Source: an uncultured Bacteroidota bacterium
Lineage (GTDB): Bacteria; Bacteroidota; Bacteroidia; Bacteroidales; VadinHA17
DNA length: 22,295 nucleotides
Direction of reading: 5' to 3'
NCBI GenBank assembly: GCA_903865465.1
Contig: CAIPJU010000990.1
Span: 1 to 22,295 of the forward strand
This document shows positions 1 to 7,541 of the stretch, piece after piece; the stretch's first letter is position 1, and every line of letters begins with the position of its first letter. Position numbers and translations under genes: made by a program. Under the pieces are notes generated by a model. That model ran no database searches, was not told where the DNA came from, and saw only the letters and a list, made by a program, of their open reading frames with translations.

Positions 1-2896
1 GCCTTAAATAATTGTCTTCATAAGCTGCAGGGTAGCTGTTGAGGAATTCCACATCATAAAAACCTTCATTTATATATGGGTTAATTGTAAAATAGCCTAC
101 ACGAAACGAGGTCAGATTCTGAAAGAAATGGGTTCCCTGGCTTGGATCAATCCTGTAATTTTTTAAGCCTGACTCAATAATAATTCTTGCCGCTGAGATC
201 TGAGGCCATTTAACAGGAATTCCCAGCCATGGATCTGTTGATCCCCAACGGCCCGGGCCTATCAGGACATATCCCCTGCCCTGCTTTACAAAAAAGGAAT
301 TTATTTTTTCAATTTCGATCGCAACACTTTTGTTGTTTGCAGCATTGAACGATTCGGGTTTTACATAGACAATATCGCTGATTCCCCTGAAGGTGCCATT
401 GCCGAGGGCTGAATCGGAAATTAATATAGTTTTTTCTCTCTCTATTTTATCGAGATTAATATTATGGGTCTCTTCGGTATGAACTATCGGACGTATTTGA
501 AGGAAACTGAATATTTTCGGCGAGCAAGGTGGAGTCTCCAGGTTAACTGCAAATTCTATTTCCACAGGGTTGTTCATTTCGCGTTGTCCTATTTCAAGCA
601 GGGTTGAAAGTATTTCAGCCAGTGGAAAGGTCTTGTGCTGCAAAATATTTGCGAAGGTAACCAAACGTTTTCCGGGATAACTAATCCCGTCACGCAGCAT
701 ATTGTTATTCCTGTCGTAGGTTGAGAATATAAATTTCGCAGCGGCTTCATTTGCCATGTCCTTCATATCGATTTTGAGGATATTTACCCCATCGTCAGTA
801 GAAGGAACAAAACTCTTGATATTCAGATCGAGTGCGTAGAATTCCTTTTGTGTATCCCGAAGGGCAGTTTCAGGAGATGACAACTGTAATATTTTCTTCG
901 GGTGTTTAGGTGAGAATCGCAGCGACATGCCTCCTTCAACTATCAGCTTGCCTAGGCCATAGGCAATATTAACAATGCCGTCTCCCGCTTTTTCCGAGCC
1001 AATTGGATAGTAGTTTATTGAACGTGCTACACCCGATATGGTAGGATAGTAAACCGAGTCATGAGTATTACCGCAAACTTCCTGGAGGACAATTCCCATC
1101 TTTTCCTCATCGATAACATTGGCTGTGGCGCTCATATAAGCTTTGCTGACCTTGTAATATACCGAGGCATAAACCTCTTTGATAGCATCAGATAAGACCT
1201 TAACCATAAGCTTATTATCGGCTATACGGGGAATCATATAGGTTGAATAGATTCCTGCAAATGGCTGATAATGGGAATCTTCGAGCTTGCTTGAGGAACG
1301 GACTGCTATAGGAACATCCTTCGATACAGCCAGGAAGGCATAAAAATCCTGGTAAACATGACCGGGTAATTCTGAATTTATAAACCTGTTCAGTATCTCA
1401 TCGTCGGAAAGGTCAGAAAGAGCAACCGAATATAGGTTATTCTGTTCCATGAATTCATCAAAAACATCAGTGCTCAGTACCACCGTCCTTGGAATAGTAA
1501 TAAGAACATCCGGAAACTTATTAAAGAGCTTGTTGTTCTTGATAATTCTGTTTATAAATGCCAGTCCCCTGGCCTTTCCGCCAATAGAACCATCACCTAT
1601 GCGTGAGAAGATCTGGTACTCATCAAAGCTTGTCTTATCAAATTTGGCTATTACACCTCTTCCCTTCCCAAGCCGGAAACTGGAGATGGCAATGTAAAGA
1701 AACTTCCTCATCTCCTCCATGGTGTCGAAGTCCTCCTTGCGGATATACTTGAACATCTGCGCAACAGGAAAGAAAGCCCTGGCATTAAGCCATTTCGAAA
1801 AATGGTTGCGGGTTGCATGGTATTCCAGGGTATTATCGGGAATAGTAAGAAGCTTTTGCTGAAGGCCCTGTAGATCTGTCGCAATTGCGATAGGTTCAAG
1901 TGTTTCAGGATTCCTGAAGACGAAGGGGCCGAATGCAAGGTTTTGAATAACAAAGTTCCTTAACTCCAGGGAGAGTGATTTTGAATATTTGTTGATAAAT
2001 CCTGCCCCCATCTCCTCAGCAATTTTCCTGTGCTTTGTGCTGGAGGATTGCAGAAGGAACGGAACCTGGTCATCATCGGCCATTACCACCCTGCAAAGTT
2101 CTATTCCTGCATTTTCATCAGGGACGTTATCACGTTTATAGCTTATATCTGAAATGACACCCAGAACATTGTATTTATATTTTTTATAAAGATCGAGAGC
2201 ATCATTGAAATTGTTGGCAAGAAGTATCTTCGGCCTTCCGCGCATCCTGATCATCTTTTGGTGTTCATTAAGAGCCTCACGCTGGAAATCGAGCGACTGC
2301 AAGAGTACTATCCTGTAAATATTAGGCAGGTAGGATGAAATATACCTTATTGAATTTTCAACAAGAATAATTGCCTGAACTCCGACATTTTCAATGTCGT
2401 AATATGCATTCATCTTATCTTCAATGAGCTTAATTATAGCCAGGATAAGAGAAGCGTCTCCAAGCCAGCAAAATACATAATCAATACCGCTAAGATCCTC
2501 TCCCTCAAGTCTCAGGGAAACTTCCCTCGAGAAATAGGTAAGTACAACTATCGGGATATTTTCGAACTGGGCTTTAATTCTTTTCGCAAGGGCGAACACA
2601 TCCGTTCCCTTGATACTGAGCATCGAGATAACAAGGTCGATGTTGCCCTCCTGGAGAATCACGAAGGCATCTTCGGCGTTATCGGTCTGTACGAAGGTAG
2701 GAGGATACCGAAGGTTAAGAGAGGCGTATTCATTGAATATCTGCTCATCGATTCTTCCATCTTCTTCGAGCATGAAATTATCGTAATTGCTGCAAATTAT
2801 CAGAACACGGTGGATCCGTTTCTGCATAAGCAGGTCAAAAGAGGTATCAGAGAAAACGTATTTCTGGAGTTCGAGGGTACTTTCGTCAATTTTCAT
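1..2896 (-). CDS. Receiver / PEP-synthase-like ATP-grasp protein (3' end outside window)
   Basis: The frame is open from an ATG at 2896 to the window edge: 965 codons with no stop. Comparison with its neighbour suggests only about 25 residues are missing. Visible order: a receiver-like fold at about residues 21-135, with Met92 where the phospho-acceptor Asp should be; a second receiver at about 160-310, with a VENS acidic strand, Asp250 in VISD and Lys in FINK; a linker with YHATRNHFSKWLNAR; a PEP/pyruvate-binding ATP-grasp domain from about 430 (GGKARGLAF near 441, RSSS with Arg533, PVEIEFA near 777); and a C-terminal module with GPGRWG near 877 and GTHFFQN with His923. A classical TSH swivel domain and a PEP/pyruvate TIM barrel are not seen. 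Such proteins are often labelled PEP synthase, but that activity is not supported here. I infer a regulatory or novel phosphotransfer role. The start lies 10 bp after the stop of the upstream paralogue, so the two are probably co-transcribed. Confidence 0.85.
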   Translation of the reverse strand, partial: MKIDESTLELQKYVFSDTSFDLLMQKRIHRVLIICSNYDNFMLEEDGRIDEQIFNEYASLNLRYPPTFVQTDNAEDAFVILQEGNIDLVISMLSIKGTDVFALAKRIKAQFENIPIVVLTYFSREVSLRLEGEDLSGIDYVFCWLGDASLILAIIKLIEDKMNAYYDIENVGVQAIILVENSIRYISSYLPNIYRIVLLQSLDFQREALNEHQKMIRMRGRPKILLANNFNDALDLYKKYKYNVLGVISDISYKRDNVPDENAGIELCRVVMADDDQVPFLLQSSSTKHRKIAEEMGAGFINKYSKSLSLELRNFVIQNLAFGPFVFRNPETLEPIAIATDLQGLQQKLLTIPDNTLEYHATRNHFSKWLNARAFFPVAQMFKYIRKEDFDTMEEMRKFLYIAISSFRLGKGRGVIAKFDKTSFDEYQIFSRIGDGSIGGKARGLAFINRIIKNNKLFNKFPDVLITIPRTVVLSTDVFDEFMEQNNLYSVALSDLSDDEILNRFINSELPGHVYQDFYAFLAVSKDVPIAVRSSSKLEDSHYQPFAGIYSTYMIPRIADNKLMVKVLSDAIKEVYASVYYKVSKAYMSATANVIDEEKMGIVLQEVCGNTHDSVYYPTISGVARSINYYPIGSEKAGDGIVNIAYGLGKLIVEGGMSLRFSPKHPKKILQLSSPETALRDTQKEFYALDLNIKSFVPSTDDGVNILKIDMKDMANEAAAKFIFSTYDRNNNMLRDGISYPGKRLVTFANILQHKTFPLAEILSTLLEIGQREMNNPVEIEFAVNLETPPCSPKIFSFLQIRPIVHTEETHNINLDKIEREKTILISDSALGNGTFRGISDIVYVKPESFNAANNKSVAIEIEKINSFFVKQGRGYVLIGPGRWGSTDPWLGIPVKWPQISAARIIIESGLKNYRIDPSQGTHFFQNLTSFRVGYFTINPYINEGFYDVEFLNSYPAAYEDNYLR

Positions 2897-2906
2897 AGAC
2901 TAAACG

Positions 2907-5900
2907 TCATTTAGTAATTGATATCACTGCCATTCCTTTTTTCCCGTCCATCCTGATATTGAGAGGTTTATCGAACCTGATGTGCCTGAAGTACTTTCTT
3001 TTCTCAACAACAGTCTGCTTTTCCAGTTTTTCCCAGAAAATAGTGCCGTCATTTCTCTCCTGGTTCACTGATAAATAACCTACATTCATTGAGGTTACAT
3101 TATGAAAAAAATGGGAGCCCAGTGAGGCATCAAGCGGAAAACCGGGTAAGCTGACTTCTACAATTACTTTTGCATTTGAAATCTGAGGCCATACAACCGG
3201 GATTCCAAGAAAACGGTCCTTTGTTCCCCATCTTCCGGGTCCGATCAGAACATACCGGCGGTTTTCAAGAAGCATTTTTTCATTGATCTTATCGATTTCG
3301 GCTGCTATGTCGTTTGTGACCTGGTTATTGAATTTTTCAGGTTCCACATATATCAGATCACAGATATCATTTATTACCCCATTGCCCATACTCTTCTCTG
3401 TAATAAGAAGCAGATCATCATTATGAATTGAATCAGGATCTATTGAATACCCTGCACCCGAGCCTACCAGCGGCTTAATCTGCAAAAGGAAAAATGAAGC
3501 TTTCCCCTCTTCATCCTTTGTAAGATCGAGAGCAAATTCAATCTCAACCGGAGTACCAAAGGCTTCAGTCACAACATCAAGAACAACCCTGAGGGTCGAA
3601 GCCAGAGGGACATAGTCATATTTCAGGATGTTGGCAAAATTGATTACTCTTGGTCCCGGGGAATCAAGACCGGGAGTAATAATATCGTTATCGGTATTAA
3701 GAACCGAAGCTGAATGTTTAATTGTTCCATGTTTTTCTGCCTCGCTGATATTCAGTATAGTAAGTCCTGCATTTTCACCCTCAAGCAGATTAAATTCTTT
3801 CTTTGACATATCAACGGCATAGAACTGCACCTGGGAGTTTTTGAACATATCTTTTTGAGAGATTATGTCGAGCGAAGGATAGGCCGGTGAAAACCTGTAT
3901 GCCCGGTCGCCTTCCACCACATACTGTCCGAGCCCTACAGCTATCACTGCAAAACCATCCTGTGGTTTCATATGTGCCACAGGGTAATAATTGAAAGATT
4001 GGGCAGTACCGCTGACATGAGGATAAAAGGCATTACCGAACCTGTTTCCAACAACCTCCTGTATAACGACAGCCATTTTTTCCTGTTCTATTTTGTAATG
4101 GATAGCTCCGAAATAGGTACGGGAATTCTTCGAGTATGTCGATGCAAAAACAAGCTTTATCGCATCGGATAGTTGTTTAAGCCTCTGTTCGGGATCGGGA
4201 TGTACATTTGGCAGAAGGTAAGTTCCGAAGATACCTGAAAATGGCTGGCTCATTGAATCTTCAAACAGGCTTGACGAACGTACGGCAATTGGTCGTGTTA
4301 TAAGCTTGGTGAAAATCCTGAGCTCTTTCTCGAGGGTATAACTAAGGCTTCCCCGCAGGAATATTTTCTTGAGCTCGGAATATTCTCTACCCTCCATCAC
4401 AATATCCCAGAGATGGTTCCTCTCCATGAACATGTCAAATTCGTCAGTACCAATAATAGCAGTAATCGGGGTCCTTATTTTGATTCCCGGAATAAGCCGT
4501 CCAAGTTCAAAGCTGTATATCAGGGTATTGACAAATGCCAGACCTCTTCCCTTTCCTCCAAGAGATCCTCCTGAGAAACTGACTACATTTGTTTCATCGA
4601 TAACTGCCGATTCTTCAAAATTAACCACCTTCCCTTTATGCATCTCCTTCCTGCGACGTCTGATGACACCTATCAGGAACTCCCTGAGATCTTTAAGACT
4701 ATTGAAGTCGGATACTTTGATTGGATTTATCATCTGTGCTATCTTCACCTCGCCCCTTGCAGTGAGCCAAAGTGAGAAGTGGTTTTTCATAGCGTGATAA
4801 ACCAGGGAATCTTCAGGTACCGTCTGAAGGTAAGCTTCAAACTCCTTCATCGATTTTGCTACTGCTATCTGACGGCCTTCGGTATCTCGGTACACAAAAT
4901 GACCAAAACCCAGGTAATAATTAATGAATAATTTGAGGTCCTGCAAAAGGCTCTCCGAGTTTTTATTTATGAAGTTCGATTTAAGTATATGGGCATATCG
5001 TGCGGTCTCCGGATCTGATGACTGAAGTACCGAAGGAAGATTCGGAAGTTCATTTTTTATATGCTGTATCAGATCATATCCGGCAGTTTCATTCAATTTC
5101 CCGTTCCTCGGAAACCTCATATCGGAAATCACACAAAGAAGATTATCCTTGAATTTGTTGAAAATGAGAATGGCATCTTCATAATCAGAAGCCAAAAGAA
5201 TTTTAGGCCTTGCCCTGAGTTTCAGAACCTTATACAATTCGTCAGTTGACACATCTTCAATAAGGCTCTTGGTCTGCTCCATAACCAGGGTATATAGCAT
5301 TGGAAGATAACGGGAATAATATTCAGCCGAATCTTCGACAATAAGTATGACCCTGGTAAGCCCCTTCTTAGTGTCATTCTCCACATTAACCCTGTCCTCA
5401 AGCAGTTTGACCATGGCAAAGAAGACTTTTGACTCGCCGGTCCAGACGAAATAATTATCGAATGGAACACCAATTGTTTTCTGTTTCTTTACAAAATGGA
5501 CATCATGGTGACTATTCAGAAGCAGGAAAGTAGGAATATAGGGATATTTCTCCTTTATCTTTCTGCAAAGGTTCACAGGACTCTCCTTATCGACACCGAT
5601 CATAATAATTATCATGTCGTAGTGGCGTGCCTTAAGCCGGCTGAAAGCCTCCTCCTCACCCGAAACTCCGGTTACTCTTGGAATGGATGTCAGGCTCATC
5701 TGGTAATATTCGCCCAGAATATGATCCGAAAAACGTCCTTCTCCTTCAATGGAGTAGGCGTCATAGAGATTTGCAATAAGAAGAATTTCCTTTACGGCAA
5801 AGGGCATAAGATCGTGAAAAACATCCCTTTCAGCATTATTACGATCGAGAAATTTCTGCAACAGTTTCCTGCTTGAGATATTTTCTATATCATCGTCATA

Positions 5901-6353
5901 TGTTGCAGGTATCAACGCCTGCCTTATCAGATCCCTGGCTTTGAAGCTGTTTATATAACCTGTAATAAGACTGCAAATATTCAGTATCAGATCGCGCTCT
6001 TCCTTAAGGAATGGCCCTTCGTTCTCAGCCTTGAATTCAGTTTTATAATAGAGTTCAATGGTGCCATTTTCTCCATCAATGGTTGAGAAATCCTGGGCCA
6101 TTCTCCATTTGGTTATTTTAAATTCCGCCGATTCATAATATTGACCCTTAAAATGGATTCTGGCAGAGGTATATTCAGGATATTGCCAGGCTTCAGGGAG
6201 AATAAGAACAACCTGCTGGAGCGATTCTTCAATACTCCTTCCCTGATTCAGAATTGCGGTAGTCTCATTAATGCATGCCAGTTCCTTAACTCTTTCCTGC
6301 TTATCATGCAGAAGTCTTTTGAATTCAGGATTTATATCATTCGAATCATCCAT
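2907..6353 (-). CDS. Sensor / double receiver / PEP-synthase-like ATP-grasp protein
   Basis: 1148 residues, full length, ATG start, TGA stop. Residues about 23-140 resemble the GAF-like sensor domain found at the N-terminus of some histidine kinases (AWQYPE, then GPFLKEER). A receiver-like domain follows at about 187-320 with Met251 at the Asp position, then a second at about 333-475 with Glu340/Asp341, Asp411 (VISD), Ser445/446 and Lys464, a complete acidic pocket. The linker YHAMKNHFSLWLTAR leads to an ATP-grasp domain of PEP synthase/PPDK type from about 590 (GGKGRGLAF, then AVRSSSLFEDS with Arg692, later PVEIEFA). The C-terminus has GPGRWG at 1038-1043 and GSHFFHN with His1081. No TSH swivel motif, PEP barrel, membrane segment or kinase domain is visible. 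It is paralogous to the next gene, which lacks the sensor domain. Sensor plus receiver domains suggest input-controlled activity; substrate and output are unknown. Confidence 0.9.
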   Translation of the reverse strand: MDDSNDINPEFKRLLHDKQERVKELACINETTAILNQGRSIEESLQQVVLILPEAWQYPEYTSARIHFKGQYYESAEFKITKWRMAQDFSTIDGENGTIELYYKTEFKAENEGPFLKEERDLILNICSLITGYINSFKARDLIRQALIPATYDDDIENISSRKLLQKFLDRNNAERDVFHDLMPFAVKEILLIANLYDAYSIEGEGRFSDHILGEYYQMSLTSIPRVTGVSGEEEAFSRLKARHYDMIIIMIGVDKESPVNLCRKIKEKYPYIPTFLLLNSHHDVHFVKKQKTIGVPFDNYFVWTGESKVFFAMVKLLEDRVNVENDTKKGLTRVILIVEDSAEYYSRYLPMLYTLVMEQTKSLIEDVSTDELYKVLKLRARPKILLASDYEDAILIFNKFKDNLLCVISDMRFPRNGKLNETAGYDLIQHIKNELPNLPSVLQSSDPETARYAHILKSNFINKNSESLLQDLKLFINYYLGFGHFVYRDTEGRQIAVAKSMKEFEAYLQTVPEDSLVYHAMKNHFSLWLTARGEVKIAQMINPIKVSDFNSLKDLREFLIGVIRRRRKEMHKGKVVNFEESAVIDETNVVSFSGGSLGGKGRGLAFVNTLIYSFELGRLIPGIKIRTPITAIIGTDEFDMFMERNHLWDIVMEGREYSELKKIFLRGSLSYTLEKELRIFTKLITRPIAVRSSSLFEDSMSQPFSGIFGTYLLPNVHPDPEQRLKQLSDAIKLVFASTYSKNSRTYFGAIHYKIEQEKMAVVIQEVVGNRFGNAFYPHVSGTAQSFNYYPVAHMKPQDGFAVIAVGLGQYVVEGDRAYRFSPAYPSLDIISQKDMFKNSQVQFYAVDMSKKEFNLLEGENAGLTILNISEAEKHGTIKHSASVLNTDNDIITPGLDSPGPRVINFANILKYDYVPLASTLRVVLDVVTEAFGTPVEIEFALDLTKDEEGKASFFLLQIKPLVGSGAGYSIDPDSIHNDDLLLITEKSMGNGVINDICDLIYVEPEKFNNQVTNDIAAEIDKINEKMLLENRRYVLIGPGRWGTKDRFLGIPVVWPQISNAKVIVEVSLPGFPLDASLGSHFFHNVTSMNVGYLSVNQERNDGTIFWEKLEKQTVVEKRKYFRHIRFDKPLNIRMDGKKGMAVISITK

Positions 6354-6395
6354 AGAAAGCAGCTCTTCGGATCATTTTCTAAAAATACAAAAAAA

Positions 6396-6495
6396 ATAAC
6401 CGCAAAGAGCTCTATTCATTAGCAAGTCTGAAAATACCTTAATTATTTACAAGAGTTTCAACTATCTGAAATTGAATACAGTACTTTGCGGTTAT
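6396..6495 (-). terminator. Long-loop inverted repeat with T-run: korAB terminator or attenuator
   Basis: A perfect 12-bp inverted repeat is formed by ATAACCGCAAAG (6396-6407) and CTTTGCGGTTAT (6484-6495), separated by 76 bases. Read on the minus strand, the downstream arm runs straight into eight T residues (6396 down to 6389), as in an intrinsic terminator. It lies between the korB stop (6518) and the start at 6353. The 76-base loop is unusually long for a simple terminator, so it may act as an attenuator or enclose a structured RNA. Without folding software I cannot say what the loop forms. Confidence 0.5.
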
Positions 6496-6517
6496 AGATA
6501 CATTCCGGACTTCAGCT

Positions 6518-7540
6518 TTATTGGACAAGCCAGGTAGATCCACCCATTAACAGATCATCCATGCATTTAACCTTCGATTTTGATTTTACAGCTTCAATCT
6601 GTTCAGCAACTGCCGTCTCGTAAGTGATACCAGGTACCGATCTTATAACTCCCAGTGCAACAGGATATTCAGGGTATGCCATATTTGCCAGCATATAATG
6701 AATACCCGGGTTTGATTCATATGCATCGTGAACAAGAAGATTCGCTTCAGTAATTCCCTTTTCCCCAAGATTTACGACCTTCAGCTTGAGTCCCTCGAGA
6801 ATGAGTCCCTTCTCTTTCGATTTTCCGAATATCATTGGTTTTCCGTGTTCAAGAATTACGGTCCTGTCATCTCTTACATCCTTGGCAGTAACAATATCAT
6901 GAATTGCATCATTGAAAATAACACAGTTTTGAAGAACTTCAACAACAGAGGTTCCCTTGTGTTTTGCCGCTTCAATATAAATCTGAGTTGAAAGAGCCAG
7001 GTTAGCATCTACGGTACGGGCAAAAAATCTGCCTCTGGCACCTATAACCAGTTCACCAACAGAGAAAGGTTCCTCGACAGTGCCAAAGGGGGATGTTTTT
7101 GTCACAAGTCCTTTACCGGAGGTAGGAGAATACTGTCCTTTGGTAAGGCCATAAATCTGATTATTGAACAATAGAATATTGATATCAATGTTCCTCCGGA
7201 TAGCATGAATGAAATGGTTCCCTCCAATTGCAAGGGCATCGCCGTCACCAGTTATCTGCCATACAGACAAATCGGGATTAGCAGTTTTAACACCGGTAGC
7301 AATTGCCGATGCCCTGCCATGAATGCTGTGAAAACCATAGGTATCCATATAATACGGGAACCTCGAAGAGCATCCTATGCCCGATATGAAGGCAAACTTT
7401 TCCTTTGGGATACCAAGTTCGGCAAGTGCTCTCTGAACTGCATTCAGCACGGCATGATCTCCGCAGCCAGGGCACCATCTGACTTCCTGGTCGCTTTTAA
7501 AATCGCGTGCAGTATATTTTGTTGCAATAATATCTTCCAT
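6518..7540 (-). CDS. korB: 2-oxoacid (probably 2-oxoglutarate):ferredoxin oxidoreductase, beta subunit
   Basis: 340 residues, ATG start one base after the korA stop. This is the thiamine-diphosphate-binding subunit of the enzyme that interconverts a 2-oxoacid plus CoA with acyl-CoA, CO2 and reduced ferredoxin in the cytoplasm. Visible features: Cys23 and Cys26 (WCPGCGDH), Cys57 (GIGCSSR) and Cys206 (LQNCVIF), the usual four ligands of the single 4Fe-4S cluster; and the TPP/Mg motif beginning GDGD at 98-101 and ending with NNQIYG near 126-131. Length is normal for this two-subunit class. Substrate choice (2-oxoglutarate, pyruvate or another 2-oxoacid) cannot be settled from motifs. The two-subunit form with fused gamma-alpha chain is usually annotated KorAB in Bacteroidota. 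No separate ferredoxin (delta) subunit is present nearby. Confidence 0.92.
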   Translation of the reverse strand: MEDIIATKYTARDFKSDQEVRWCPGCGDHAVLNAVQRALAELGIPKEKFAFISGIGCSSRFPYYMDTYGFHSIHGRASAIATGVKTANPDLSVWQITGDGDALAIGGNHFIHAIRRNIDINILLFNNQIYGLTKGQYSPTSGKGLVTKTSPFGTVEEPFSVGELVIGARGRFFARTVDANLALSTQIYIEAAKHKGTSVVEVLQNCVIFNDAIHDIVTAKDVRDDRTVILEHGKPMIFGKSKEKGLILEGLKLKVVNLGEKGITEANLLVHDAYESNPGIHYMLANMAYPEYPVALGVIRSVPGITYETAVAEQIEAVKSKSKVKCMDDLLMGGSTWLVQ

Positions 7541-7541
7541 G

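Noticed and set aside
4369..4797. Plus-strand open frame of 142 codons inside the large ATP-grasp gene
   Set aside because: It is antisense to a well-supported coding region with clear domain motifs and shows no recognisable protein features.
5496..5876. Plus-strand open frame of 126 codons antisense to the first receiver domain
   Set aside because: It is wholly within the conserved coding sequence on the other strand, and its composition looks like a reverse-strand shadow.
6372..6419. Possible 15-residue leader peptide on the minus strand within the inverted-repeat region
   Set aside because: The frame has no run of regulatory codons and no conserved start signal; a short ATG-to-stop frame like this is expected by chance.
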